Shown here in pieces: positions 12,204 through 24,689 of a stretch of DNA of 64,000 nt. The stretch covers positions 8,328,556 to 8,392,555 of the forward strand of contig CM021320.1 in the NCBI GenBank assembly GCA_010645155.1, written 5' to 3'. Made by a program: the position numbers and the translations under genes. Under the pieces are notes generated by a model, which was given only the letters and a program-made list of their open reading frames with translations, did not search any database and was not told the DNA's origin. Numbering within the stretch: position 1 is the stretch's first letter; the number at the start of each line of letters is the position of its first letter. This DNA comes from Tigriopus japonicus. Taxonomy: Eukaryota; Arthropoda; Copepoda; Harpacticoida; Harpacticidae.

Positions 12204-12270
12204 TGCCCTGTGGGACTCCAGAACTCACTAGGGCCCATGGTGAGTTAACATCATTCACAACCACACATAT
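12118..12270 (-). pseudogene. LINE reverse-transcriptase fragment (SGVPQGSVLDPVLF)
   Basis: The minus strand encodes a short palm segment with the motif SGVPQGSVLDPVLF followed by AICVNDL, the conserved box just upstream of the catalytic YADD in CR1/Jockey-like reverse transcriptases. The Gly-to-Asp change in VLGP and the loss of both flanks show it is dead. Confidence 0.75.
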
Positions 12271-12274
12271 AAAC

Positions 12275-12475
12275 CATAATTTAATGTCGGCTTGTTTCTT
12301 AACTTTGATTTTGATAGATAAACTAACCTTTTCCAGAAAACAGATCAAGCAATTTCTACAAAGTTTTGTTAAATTTTCCCTGTTTTTGTGATTTGCGGAC
12401 AAAAGCTAAAGATTTTGGCAATTACACAGTAAAATGTAATTTACAACTAATTGGTGGCCCTGTCTGTAACCTATT
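12275..12475. mobile_element. Fragment of the hAT-like family seen at 41225-41864
   Basis: Contains the right-end block GCAATTACACAGTAAAATGT and ACAACTAATTGGTGGCCCTG, closely matching the right terminus of the element at 41225-41864. The left terminus is missing. Confidence 0.6.
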
Positions 12476-12726
12476 CTCCAAAATCAAAAGAGAGCCAAGA
12501 TTTGGTAGCTTCATTCTGTTTCACACCAAAAAAGATTTTTTCTTGTTATGCAATCTATTGCACCAAACGTAGTCGAACCATGATATGATCAAAATTGGCC
12601 AACATATGAAATTTTTTAGGGAGCAATGAGGGAAAGGCAAGATTTTGTAATCCTGAATAAACCTTTCCAGTGATTCACTCTTTTTTAGGGACAACTAAAT
12701 GCAGTTTGGATTCAACAATTTTAAGG

Positions 12727-12895
12727 AAGCCAAAATGGCCACACGTACTAGCGCGTTCTTAGAAGAGTCGAGTGTAAGTGCTTCCCCAGACGGCGTAGGT
12801 TCGAATCCTGTTGGGGGGCGGATTGAAGCTGTCGGGAAAAATCCTTCAATTTACAGGGAATCGCATTCCTCGTAGCAGTAATAAAAAAATTCGCA
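12727..12895 (+). mobile_element. tRNA-like SINE, most complete copy
   Basis: The tRNA-like head carries a Leu/Ser-type layout: a 5' AATGGCCACACGTACTAGCG region (A-box-like), a long variable arm, and the B-box GGTTCGAATCC at about 12801. A body (AAGCTGTCGGGAAAAATCC) and a 3' tail (TTTACAGGGAATCGCATTCC then an A-rich end) follow. Related copies are at 48929, 49004, 56840 and 57266. The tail matches the 3' end of LINEs in this window, so it is probably mobilised by their reverse transcriptase. Confidence 0.8.
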
Positions 12896-13160
12896 AAAAA
12901 AAATCAAGCTAGATTTTTTTTAACTTGACGGATTGTTAAGTTTCTTTGACATTATCATTTGTGGTAAAGGTGTATTCTCCATCGAGCCTAATTTTTGAAC
13001 AATAGTTGTTTGGCAACATAAACCATATTTTCAAGTAACAAGCCTTTGTACACATTATTCAAAAATATTAGAGACGTCAGGTATCGCATACAGAAAGCTG
13101 CCACAATAAATTATGATTTATTCGGGAATTCCTATGGTATTTTCTCTGACCAATCAATTT
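12896..13160. other. Intergenic, no feature recognised
   Basis: AT-rich sequence between the SINE and a tandem duplication; nothing supported. Confidence 0.4.
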
Positions 13161-13311
13161 TCATAACCGTATGATGGTCTATACTAAATGACATTACATC
13201 CGGTCTTTCAGCGTTTTGAGTAAATTAGATCTTTCTTCATAACCGTATGATGGTCTTTACTAAATGACATTACATCCGGTCTTTCAGCGTTTTGAGTAAA
13301 TTAGGTCCTTC
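13161..13311. repeat. Tandem duplication, 76-bp unit, two copies
   Basis: The block starting TCATAACCGTATGATGGTCT at 13161 repeats from 13237 with only two or so substitutions (for example CTATACTAAA versus CTTTACTAAA). A recent local duplication with no coding content. Confidence 0.95.
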
Positions 13312-14790
13312 TTCATGACTCAAATAAATGAAAATACCATGCCTTTCCAGCAACTTCACGTCAACGTAGTCAAATTTAGGAATGCTCCCTTATCTGTAAC
13401 ATTTTTGTTGCATATATATATTTCCCATGGAACTCGACGATGATCCTCTTTGTAAGAATTCAGATATAATGTCAGACTACAAAAGTCTCAGCTGTAATCC
13501 ATGCACGACCAGAGCCCACCGATCAATTTATAGAAAATGAATGATGTTGAAGCTCTCAAAAATGGAATACTATTCAGTTTCTATCCAATCAAATAAGCTT
13601 TTGACCAGATCTGTAGATTTACTCATTACTTATACGAGCAAAAGAAAGAAAACCAGTAAAAATGGCTTTCAGACGACTTTCGATTAAGCTTAAGGAAATA
13701 GAAAGTAGAGCAGCATTAATAATGTTGTTTAGAACGTTATTTCTTTCAAAACTTCTAAACTATATCAGGGAACTTACTTATCAGTTTAGCCAAAAACATT
13801 GCACTTCCATTTGAAGTCACATATTTACATTTGCGGCACTACAGTAAGGTCAAAACTAATGTTCGATTGTTGCTTTCAACGATTACAAGATATCGGCGAA
13901 CCGTTATTTTTTTGATTCAAAGTTTTGGTTCAAAATATTAAGGAAAGCTTGTATCTTGATGAATACGATCAATACTCGAAAGACGTAAATCAACCAATAA
14001 GATTCAATTTTGTGCTCGATTGGCCACAACTGACCTACAAGTGCATTAGCTTGACCAATATTTTGAGGTCCATGAATCAATAGACTTATCTAAAGGCATC
14101 CATGGTTAATCGCGTGTAGAAGAAGCTTTGGGCCTCAAAACCGTTCCTACCAGCAAATAAAACTTTTTTTTTAAATCTGGGACATTCCCTTTGTGGCTTA
14201 GTCATTTTGGTTCTTTTTTATCTTACTTACTTATTCAATTCTTTGAATAAAAGACCCTGAATAATAAAATCAAAACGTACAAAATGAGGACCGTTTGTGC
14301 AACCTTTGATTTCCGTAAGGACACAATTTCTTCGTGACTGGGACTTTTACGAAACGGGTCTTGTTGTAAACCGTAAAAAATCTCGGACTTGATGACGTTT
14401 GAAAATTGATTTGAAGAACTATTACAATAGGTGTATGGAGAATATTATTAACTAGAGGGATCATGATACGTCTAAGAGAGTGGTCATTTTCTTCAGAAAG
14501 TGTACATTTTGATCCCGTCCACTGTTAAAGCTTTTTTGATGAAGTTCAGGCAATTTTAGTTCAAAGCTAAACTAAGTTTAAACTCTTTAAGGGAGCCCTG
14601 AATGATTTAAGTTATTGACTGTCACCGCTATAAAGGTTGACTGATGTACTACTACTTTAGACAAGTTCAGAGCAAATTATAAGTGACTATTTGTCTCTGT
14701 TTGGTGTTTTTTGTTTCATTATTCACTTCTGCAGGAGCACAAATATCCACCTCAAATTGCTCGATTTGGAACGGATTAACATAGAAGTCA
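13312..14790. other. Intergenic, no gene recognised
   Basis: No long open frame, splice pattern or repeat beyond AT-rich sequence was recognised. Confidence 0.45.
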
Positions 14791-15215
14791 AATGAAACAA
14801 GAAGCTCTGAATTTCTCTGGAATGAAAGGCTAACGAGAGGAATCATGATTTCCAGTAGGAACAAATCAATTACGTTCTTCTGCAAATGAGATCTTGTCTG
14901 TGGTAACTAGGATACGTATTTCACTTTTTCAGCTCAATCAAAAGTTATGCTCTCTCAAAGTTCAGTGCAAATCGTACCGATAATGAACGAATTAGCCCTT
15001 TTATGGTAATTGCTTTACCACAAAAGGGCAAACTCATTTATACTTTGTTCTCTTCAGTACATAAGATTGAGAAGGCCTAACTTTTTACTCCGGCATTCGA
15101 TTGAGCTGAAATTTGAATTACGTAGTCTACTGAATGCAAGCAAGGTCTGGTTGGTAGAAGAACGCAATCCAATTAATCCTGCTGGAAGCTTCAACGAAAA
15201 ATTCCCACCCATTCC
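14791..15215. mobile_element. Foldback element, family FB-A, copy 2
   Basis: The left arm runs from AAGAAGCTCTGAATTTCTCT through TTCTTCTGCAAATGAGATCT and TTCAGCTCAATCAAAAGTTA. The right arm repeats these inverted (ATTCGATTGAGCTGAAATTT, then GAAGAACGCAATCC and CCTGCTGGAAG). The centre at about 14995-15030 is a nearly perfect hairpin around TTTTATGGTAATTGCTTTAC. Non-coding. Confidence 0.8.
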
Positions 15216-15505
15216 TGAAATATTTTCGTCTTATGATGGTCCAGGAACCACTGTACATCAGGACGAATTTCAAAAATACACTTCGGGTCCGATCATTTTA
15301 GTAAAATGTGAGGTTTTTGCAACAAATAAATTGTTCCGTTGAATTTCCATTGTACTAATCGGACCCAGTGTGTATTTTGAAAGTAATCCGAGCTTGAGCC
15401 ATCCTTGGATGGTCCCAATTTTTCTGCCAGGGCCTTTAATTGTATATTACGAGACGTCCACCAAATCAAATGCAAAAGTAAATCCTGAAGGCAAACTACA
15501 GGGAA
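15216..15505. other. Spacer between two mobile elements
   Basis: No feature recognised. Confidence 0.35.
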
Positions 15506-15509
15506 TAGA

Positions 15510-16065
15510 TTAAACTTTATTACATATTATTTTTCAACATAATCTCCTTCTCTCTCAATACATTTCTCCCATCGCTTACCCACTTGTTGAAAGCCTCCAT
15601 GTACATATCCGTGGTGATGGTCTTACAGATCCCCTCCCACTCTTTCGTGACTGTTTTGCCAGGAATGAAGGCACCAGCTCAAGCTTTTTTCGCCGTGAGG
15701 AACAAGAAGTCCGCCGGCGCCAGATTGGGTGAATAGGATGCATGGTCGATCGATTTTACAGACCTGGTGGCGATGAACTTCTTCGTGATGTGTGACGTGT
15801 GAGAGCTGCAATTGTCCATGTGCAAAAACCATTCCTTCTTGGCCATGCTTGGCCTTTTGGCCTTGAATTTTTTCAAGAAAGTGGCCATGACATCGCAGAA
15901 GGATACTACATTGACCTTGATTCCGACTGGGGCAAAATGCCGGTCGATATGGCCCCGGTTGCCAAACCAGGCGAGAACCATTCTCGCCTGGTTCTCTTCG
16001 AAAATGCCCTTAAACAACCCCAATGATAAAAACCAGGTTGCTTTCAACAAAAGTAGGACAATCAC
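15510..16065 (-). pseudogene. mariner-family transposase, 3' part
   Basis: The minus-strand frame contains the mariner DDE-domain signatures HMDNCSSHTS and a YSPNLAPADF-type block (the family usually has YSPDLAPxDF), in the right order, then a C-terminal WxxGxxK-like tail in a continuing frame down to about 15530. The first catalytic Asp region and the N-terminal helix-turn-helix were not found, so the copy is truncated. The D in the final catalytic motif is replaced by N (YSPNLAP), which would itself be inactivating. Confidence 0.8.
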
Positions 16066-16287
16066 TATCTAGATCAGAATGTAAGAATCTAATTGCCTGA
16101 TTGGTTTTCCTTGGTCTAACAAAAAGTATATCAAAATAATGATTTTTTGGTCTTAAGACTTCTTTTGTGTTTTTGGAGGACAATGAAAAAGTACAATTTT
16201 GCAAATTTGGAACTGGTTAGGACGTGTGTGTGAGTTAGGCGATATTTTCTTAGTAATGGATAACTGACCAATGAAACCACCTAGCAT

Positions 16288-17191
16288 CAGGGTTGCCAGT
16301 TGCCAGATGGCCGAATCCTCGGCCACTTTTGCCAAAAGTGGCCGAATTTGAAATCCGGTGGCCGAAAGAAAACAATTCTCTCGGCCACTTCTAAAAGTGG
16401 CCGAAATTGACCGAATTTGAGATATGGTGGCCGAGAAAAAAATACTTCCTCGGCCATATCCAAAAGTGGCCGAAAGTGGCCGAAAATAGCAAAAACATAA
16501 TCGAAATGTTTATGAATTTTGTAAAATGAAGCCTGCATTGGTCTAAAATCTTACAACATTTGAACGTGCCATGTTCTACCTACCAGAGCATAGACATCTA
16601 GGTATACGTACATACAATTGAAACATTTACATAGTTTGTGTCCAAAAGTTGGGCACTTGCAAATCTTTATGAAATGGTCGATTTTAGAATTAGAAAAACC
16701 CTTAGTAGAAATTTTAGGTTGATGTAACCTCCGTTTAATGTTAAACCCTCTTTCTGAAGAAACTTTTGGTTTCCTTTGATTACTCAAATCGTCAATCATT
16801 GCAAACTTATCAAAAATAAACCAGTCAAACCCACATAGTCAAGAATTTTATGTACTTGGAAATGTTGGAATTAGGAATGTTATTTAGGAGGCTGGGCCAA
16901 ATGTTGATTGAGAGAATTGAAATTTGCTTTGTAGTGATGCAAGTATTTTTCAGACTATTTTTCCAAACTTTCGGTGCTAAACTGAATGCTTGAATGTTTT
17001 CAGATTCTTAATCATTTTTTTTTAAATTAAAAAATTGAAAAGAGAAAAAATTTGACGAATCGATTTTAGTTTTAGGCGAAAACGCCATTTTCAGTAAGAA
17101 ATTGAATTAATTTTGTGGCCGAAAGTGGCCGAATTTCAAAGCAAAAGTATCCAAAGTATCCGAGAGGCTTCCTTAGAACCTGGCAACCCTG
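16288..17191. mobile_element. Non-autonomous hAT-like element, 904 bp
   Basis: Terminal inverted repeats CAGGGTTGCCAG (left) and CTGGCAACCCTG (right) are flanked by CCTAGCAT on the left and CCTATCAT on the right, an 8-bp target duplication with one mismatch. An 8-bp duplication and CAGGG termini are typical of hAT. The left half is rich in the unit AAAGTGGCCGAA (16320-16480), which recurs near the right end (17118). A partial second copy lies at 40686-41965. No transposase is encoded. Confidence 0.85.
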
Positions 17192-20100
17192 CCTATCATG
17201 GTCAAGACTAATGGTCAAGGGTTTTCAAAGGAGGGTTTAGGATGCACAAAGGAAGCCCTGCAATTATTGGCGGGTCAATATCGTGACATTAACGTCTTTG
17301 TTATCAGTGCCCAGGTCTTAATAATAGGTCAGCAAAGAAACGAATACATTAATTACTGTTTTGCTTGCCTTTGATAACTTAGTGAGTTGTCCACCAATCC
17401 CTCATTACTACAATCATCTGCACTTCATGATTTCTTTTTCGAAAGAAATTTTTTACGTTGTCACTTTCAGTTTTTCCAGTCTTTCAGCCACAACTTTTCA
17501 AAATTAGTCGTGAAAAATAAAAACCAAAAATTGCAAGCAATTTCGAGGTACAAAGGTCTCAATTTTTATTGGTAGTCAGAGAGTAATTGAAAACACCAAA
17601 GTATGTTTTCATGGCACCTTGGTTTCAATTCTCAATATAATGTTTCCTCACATTTTCTTTCTCAGATCTTTTTTTTTAAATCGAGCCTTGACTGTGTCCG
17701 TCGGATGTAAGTTTAACCCACGTCAAAAACCAATTTGTCGACAAGCCTCTGCCCAGGGGTGGATGTACTATTCATTTCAGATACAGGATGAATCTAGATT
17801 TACCCTTAAGCCCTGGATTTCAAAGGCAACGCGGAAATAACCTCATGTACTGTATACGTACTACGAAAATATGACGCATGCCAAAACCTTCACAATTCTT
17901 GCTTGAGATAAATTTGCTTACTTAAAATTTAATAGTAGAGTGGCAAACAATTACTGCAGGATTATTTCAATTTCAAAAGCTTTCAGTTTATCAACAAAAA
18001 AAGATCATCTTGTTCTTCAACCTTCTTCCAATTCCCGATTGATTCCCTCAGACTCTTGCGATGTGCAAAAGGTGAAATCAGATTACTATGACAAGATGAT
18101 ACCGTCGTGACTGAAGTAATATTTAATATTCGACATGAACTTGTTAATATATGCTCAATACGATGCAGTCCGTTAGCTTGACTACCGATATAAACTATTT
18201 TGTCGACAAAAGATGTCCAATTATATAAATCCCTGTTGAGAAACTCATTCAATTACCTAATAAAGTTAGTGACGTCCTAAAATATTCAAGCGTGATTTAA
18301 CTTGTTGAATTTGTTCCAATCCCTTGCAAAAAAATCTCAAATGATGCCTCTTTTACAAAAGATCACATACCTGAATCAATTGTTGACAGTGTAAAAATAA
18401 CTTGAATAAAAAGTCTTCGTTCTGAATGCCCCAACTCGCCCATTCAACACCACACTCAGTTACGTAATCCACCTAGACCAAAACGACTAGTAAATTATAT
18501 TATGGTCATTGTACCTTTCATCTTGTATGGCATTTTGAAGCTGAATTGTCTAACCAAAAAAGGGTTATGAAACTCAAGGTAGTTGTCATGCGCGCTAAAC
18601 TGGTCGTAATGGATAGTTCAGCACCTTCTTTAACTCTAACACCCAAAAAACCAATTTGACATGAAAGCTGACACGAAACTTGTGACGCAACCATATTTGG
18701 AACCGAAATATTTTAGTGGTGCACATGAGCAATCAAATATCCACTGTGTCCCTACAAGCTTCTTTAGAGTGCCTTTAGATTAGTTAAAATAATTTGAAGA
18801 CAAAAAAGTGATAAATCATAGACGGAACAGGTAGTGTTGTTTTTGTTGTTTTTGTTGTTTTAAAGTCAAGAATTTTCTTCCTGCAGGAAAAACGGTGAAT
18901 GGCATGAATTAAATTTGGACCGTTCCTGGAGAATCTAGAGACCAAATCTCCTCCAAAGTTTGTTTGAACTTTTACGTTCCATCATGATTCAAGAGCTCAT
19001 TGACACTTCAAAAGTAAAAAAACTTAAGTAGAGACTAATTGGGTTTCCAATAGGTTCAATTATTGCTAACACAACAATCAAAAATTCCAAATTGAAATAA
19101 AATTACACAAATATTGTACTATGACATCAAATTGTGGCAAAAAACATTATGAAAAAATTAGACGTTCATTGGACTTCAAATCAATTTTCACATCACTGAA
19201 ATATTTTGGTTCAAAATTACGACAGTACCTTCGTGTCGAGTGAGTGAACGCCCTCAATATGTTACACCGCCTCTATTCGTCGATATTTTTTGTCTTTTCC
19301 ATAATCACTTTTCCTTTATCAAAAGGCTTTCATGGGCTTAAAAACTATCAATACGCATGAGAATTTGACATGCCATTTGAGCTAAGCCACTCACTTTTCC
19401 TCTAATATTTAAGCTTCAACAGTTGAGGGCAAAAGAAGCACATACTAAAACAAATATGCTTGATATCTTTCAGTCATTTTTGGTCAAACCAAAATACCAA
19501 ATATCTTTGATCTTTTTTTAACACATCATGGACGTTTGAAAAACTTGTGATCAACTTTATCTGGACTTTCCAATATCTGCTTCAAAGCTTTCAAAGCCTT
19601 AAGACTACGCCATTATCAGCCGCATTGTTGATGGTCTGAGCTGAACAAAACCAATCAACTCACAGGTTGCATGTTTGAACCAACTTAGTCATTCCTTGCT
19701 GCCCCATCTCTCATGCGGACCACCAACCATATCTATTCTCTGTAAACCCAAACATGATCATTGGGTTTGGAACTTGAATCAGGTTGCCAATGGGATTGTT
19801 TGGCTCAGAGTTTGCGACAGTCACCTGATGGCCATTTTAGAAGATTTATAAATATATAATCATTTATCAATTCTTCATTGGCTTGTGATTCATACTTACA
19901 TAGAGAATTGACAATAGGAGAAATATTGGCATTTAATTTCTATAATTTGAAACCTTGCCGTGTAGAGAAAATCAATGGTAAACTTTGGCTTAAGGGGCGG
20001 TTAACTTGTTGCTGATTTTTTAATGGTAACAATGTTTTGAAAAAGAATCGTTTAACACTATTTTTACTTTGCACATTCTTAACGCCAAGGAACGTTAAAA

Positions 20101-21480
20101 AAATCCCAAAAATTGGTTTACATGTTGAAACTTTGGCCAGTGAGACTTTTTGCTCCGGAGTAGACATAGGGAAGGAAGGTCACTTTTTCTTTTAATTATT
20201 TTTCTTCGCGGGAAGACTTAACATCAAAAGTGGATATTTCGTTGCTCTTGTGAACTGCCAAGGTACATTTTCTTTTTTTGGGTTTGTCTACATTTCATGT
20301 ATCAGAGAATGAGAGAGATGTATATCAATTATTTTGGATTTTTTACCACATAAATTGCAACTTTCCAGAAGTTAGACCAAAATGACAATAACTATGTAAT
20401 CCCATGAAAAACTCGCATTTTTTCGCCCATTACATCATTCGGGACCGTAACGGATCATCTACAAGTGAGACCCAAGTGGTCACAATTCTTTTTTAAAATC
20501 TTCCACAAAAATCCGCAAACTATTTATATTCTTTTCGAAAATTTCCGATAAATATGATACAGGATTTTCGTAAAAAGTGCGCTTAAAAAATAACTATGGT
20601 TTAACTAGAGTGCGCTCCTAAGCTCAAGGAATTGCAAAAAGTTATACATCAACAATACAATTTGCGATATTTTTACTTTTCGACTTTCAATCAAAAAACA
20701 AAAACTCGTTACTCGCCTCATGGGGATTTTTGAGGTCAAACAACGAATGACAAACAACATTATAAAGGAGTGCAATCATTCTTCCACAAAAGAAGTTAGC
20801 AATGTCTTGGTTGGTCTAAGGTTGGTTCTTATGGTTCGCTAATAAAAGGAAATTGTTCGTTAAATTGAAGCGCCCACCGGCAATAATAATAATATTATTC
20901 ACCACATGCACAGGAAGTGCTCCTACGAACAACCCTGATGTATAGGAATTCATTAATTACAGTGTGGCTCCACCCCACCCACTTTTCATAAGAAAAATGT
21001 TGAATGACAACCCTACAGATATCTTGAGCCTTTTTGAGAGTTTGTACGTTCAAAGATGAATGAATCTGGCGTCACCACTTGACAATTAACGACGGGGGCT
21101 GTGAGAAACCATAAATTTTCAAGGTCGAATTTTGATCTTTCGTACATTTTCCAGATTGCTGAATGCTAGTACCTCGAGCGCTGCATTCATTATTCCACAT
21201 TAGGCTTTGGTTCTGAGCACAATTTGAAAAGGTTTGTCAGAGCGTGGAAGCCTATTTTAATGACTTACTGCTTCAATGTGCTAGTGTGCTATAGTCTTGC
21301 TTTGGACTCTACCTTTTTTCGAAGTGAGCTTCGCAACATATGGTGACACTTTTTGTCAGTTAGTCTCAGGTGATGCTTAAAAATAAATCTGTAACCTTGA
21401 CATTTCGAATCGAGGATGAACTGCTCTTGAGTTATGTTTTGAACGTCAGAAGTAGTAATCAGTGTCTTTCATTGATTTTG
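17192..21480. other. Gene-poor stretch, nothing recognised
   Basis: About 4.3 kb of AT-rich DNA with only short open frames. A GTTTTT microsatellite is at 18834-18862 and an AATAAT run at 20883-20897. No conserved domain or convincing exon was found. Confidence 0.45.
18834..18862. repeat. (GTTTTT)n microsatellite
   Basis: GTTGTTTTTGTTGTTTTTGT and continuation; simple repeat. Confidence 0.9.
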
Positions 21481-21568
21481 ACTTAGGTTATCAACAGAAT
21501 TGAAGAAGCCTTCAAATCCTTGCCGAAATACTTCCGTGATCCAGACCTTTGCCTGGATGGTCTGTCAA

Positions 21569-21635
21569 TATGACAAGTACTTACGTTTCCTACTCTGTCT
21601 GTGAACACCTCGATCTGGGAGGGGAATTCGAGGTA
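21569..21635 (+). CDS. Candidate first coding exon (weak)
   Basis: An ATG-initiated 22-codon stretch starting MTSTYVSYSVCEHLD ends at a consensus-like donor (GAATTCGAG|GTAGGT). It could be the start of a gene whose later exons are not identified. There is no family match, and a chance occurrence is quite possible. Confidence 0.15.
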
Positions 21636-21699
21636 GGTCATATTTAATGTCCGAACTCAATTGGCTTTTGATATTTCTTGTTTTTTTTTTGTTTTGAAT

Positions 21700-22945
21700 T
21701 GTAGCAAGAAATTAAAGCTTGAAATAGCTAAAAATGTTTCTTTTTCTTTTTTGGGGGACCTTTTAGATCAAGATATTTGTCTGTTCATTTTGGTCTACAA
21801 TATGCAATAAAGTTTTAAGGTCAAATATGGGAGTTGATTTCTTGTGTTTTTCAGAGTCAAATCTTTGGGAGAAGCCAAAAATCTAGCCATAAACGCAGAA
21901 AAAGAGTGGAAAAATAAATCAAGAGCCTAATTCTCTCACTATAGAGAGAAAATTTAAAATTTCGGACCATCAGAGGCTATGAATCAAAATAAATAAAAAA
22001 TCGTCATTTCAAAAGTTCTCATTATACTTTCATCTAGAAATTTTGTTCTTAAACAATTTCTCTGAGGCTCTCTATTTTTGATGGGTTCTTGAATTCAATT
22101 AACAATAAAAGGAGGGATTCGCCATCATCATACTCCTCATGAAGTTCTTATCATGGAGTCAGTAAATGGCATTAACAGCAGTCATATTCTTTTGCTGTTA
22201 CCTTCAACATTTATTACACTTTAACAACACCTCCCAAATGATCTGAAGGAATCTGATGGAAGGCAGTTGAAGTTGAAAGGCACAAGCTTGATTTAGGAAG
22301 GTTCAAAAACTCAATAATGACGTTAGTGGATAAAAATGTTACACAAGTTACTGATAAAAGTGATCCATATTATTGGGTGTGATTTTTTTGCCTGGTTCTA
22401 TTTGCAAGGTAAACTGTTGGATCAAGTCTCTTTCTTCTCCAAAACTAAATCCCATGAACCTTTCAATTAAACCTTCAATTGAACCCACTCAAGGGATGAA
22501 TGTGGAAGATACTGATAATGAAGTAGTGGCTTTTCTGCAATTTGGAGACAATTGGATGCCAAGTACTTCATGAGGAACATGTTGACGGCGAATTTCTTCT
22601 TTTTTTGCTAATTGAATTCAAGACCCTGTCAAAAAAGGGGCCACTTAGAGAAATTGCTTGAAAACAAAAGTCGTATTCGTAACAATCACTTTTGATTTTA
22701 AGCCCTCTTTGTCCGGAATTTGCAATTATCCTTACCGCTTTTAAGTTGCCAACCCTGTAATATATGTGTCGGCAACCACTTTTGGGTCAAGTCCAACCAA
22801 ATTTGAATTTGACAAGTATTGTATGTAGTATGAATGCTCTTGGGCCCACGATTCTGGACTTTGCCCATACCCCGGGGGCCTAGCAACGACCATCCTAGGC
22901 TCCCGACCCTTGTTGAAATACCCTCACTCTCCTTGAAGTAAGCAA
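21700..22945. other. Gene-poor stretch with one weak open frame
   Basis: A plus-strand frame at 22373-22573 ending GDNWMPSTS-stop has a hydrophilic, exon-like composition in its last 45 codons but no recognised splice site or domain. Otherwise nothing is supported. Confidence 0.3.
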
Positions 22946-23030
22946 AATATGACCTTATGGCGTGGTCATGGGCGTGCGAATGTAATGATAGGATACTACC
23001 ACTTCCAGGCTATTTCCAGTGAGCCACCTG

Positions 23031-23228
23031 ATGTATGTTCATCATGGACATGGAGGCCTGAGAGACGAGGAAAGTGGCTTCAGATTTCGGGATGCCAATG
23101 TTTCAACTCGAGCATGGCCAACTTTGTATTGTCCGCTTAGCAGCGAGTCAATGAAAGATGGTGTCCTGAAGGGCTACAATCAGTTGCAAGTGGTTCGTTT
23201 ACCAGTGCACACGAACGAAACACAGTAG
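23031..23228 (+). CDS. Candidate terminal exon or small ORF, unidentified (weak)
   Basis: The frame MYVHHGHGGLRDEESGFRFR ... HTNETQ-stop (65 codons) is hydrophilic and lies after several TTCCAG acceptor-like sites at 22998-23010. An overlapping frame (GCTATTTCCAG-derived) is equally open, so the choice of frame is uncertain. No family recognised. Confidence 0.15.
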   Translation: MYVHHGHGGLRDEESGFRFRDANVSTRAWPTLYCPLSSESMKDGVLKGYNQLQVVRLPVHTNETQ

Positions 23229-24680
23229 TGCTTAGCCAGGATTCTTTATCAGTGGCAAGTAGACCGAAATCCATCCTCTGAATGCACCAAATTTTAGGTA
23301 AGTAAGGGGATTTCCCATTTCAGGAGACCCTTAATGCCTAATGCAGAATCTAAACAGTATCTACACATGTACCTACGTACACTATAAAACACGCCATAAA
23401 AAGTTTGGTTCTCGAAAAAAGATGTTGTCAGAGTCGGGATGAAATGTTTTGCTTATTTGTTTCTTTAGCTGTTAGCATGGAAAAATAAATCTGATTATCA
23501 TTGATCTTACCATGCCAAGCATATCTACCATTACCAACTCTTAGACTAAGACAAAGATGACCTAACATCCTTAAAAAGCAAGCGCTCCCTATGGTATTCC
23601 CCATTCTCAAATTCTTCACAATGTTTAATTACTATCACAATGTCTTAAGAAATACACTGGCTGATTGTGACAGTCTACCCGATCATTAATGTAAAAGGTA
23701 TGAGAGGAGTCCTGACGTTCATGTGAGGACAGTTCGCTAAGATACTAAACGTGTCAGGTTCGATTCTCTCTCCAATCCGCGTTTCCTCGACTTTTCTCAG
23801 GGAAAATTTTTCTGTTTTATATCCGGAGACAAGGAATAAAATTGAAAATAGACCCGTCAATAACTGTCGAAAGACGGGATGATGTTACGGTCCGGCGAGG
23901 CTCAAACCTCCGACTTTAGCACTCACAAAAAACTACTTCTCCAAGCTACAGACAAGGCCACTCTGAAAAATACTATTTCAAGTTTGACCATTTTCTCAAA
24001 CTTAAATTTAACTTTTCCATAGTGAGGATGCCCTAGAGGTACTCTCATCATAGAGGAAAAAAGAGAGGGCATTGTCATCTCTTTGCCTAGATTGTTTGCG
24101 ACTGAAATTGGTCCGAAGTTACATGAAAAGAAAATCCGACGAATATCGTAAAAAATTGCTTCTGTAAGTAAAAAATCACAGAACAAACATCGGGGCACGG
24201 CACCTATTTCAATTGGTTGCTGACACTGAATAGCCCTTGTTGCCTGCTATGTAAATTTACGACCGGTCGTCTTGATATCTCTCCTCTATTTAAATCTATG
24301 AGCCTCATGTGTTAAAGAAACAAACATCCCTCACTCAAGAGGGTGTCCGATATTTCCGAAACCCCTGGAAACGATTACTTATGCTGACACTATGCTTTGA
24401 CTCTCTCATTTTTTTTATAATTCTGGAGCAAAATTTTGTTGAGTCCCCATTTTGTTTCCATGCCCGTTCCAAGCCTTCAATAATGAGTTTGGAATCAGGG
24501 TCTGGAAATTAGTCCCTTTACATTCTTCAAGCCTTGAATAGGATGGATTTGATCTGGATGTATTAAAAGCTTTCAGGTTCATAAATTAATGTAGATCCTT
24601 GCACTTCGCACTTCGCCTTCCCTACTGAGAAGAAAGTGGGAATGAAACCATGCACTTTTTCAATTGCCAAAAGTAATGAT
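23229..24680. other. Gene-poor stretch
   Basis: No gene recognised. Sequences with B-box-like motifs (GGTTCGATTCT near 23758; on the minus strand GGTTTGAGCC near 23905) hint at degenerate tRNA-derived repeats, but no A-box or cloverleaf could be assembled with confidence. Confidence 0.35.
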
Positions 24681-24689
24681 TGTTCAGGT

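Noticed and set aside
16287..16538. Minus-strand ORF with repeated FGHFRPLL, also at 40521-40868
   Set aside because: Lies within the AAAGTGGCCGAA repeats of a non-autonomous transposon; similarity between the two reflects the repeat, not a protein family.
23745..23955. Possible tRNA gene(s) from B-box-like motifs
   Set aside because: No acceptor-stem pairing, A-box or cloverleaf could be built on either strand.
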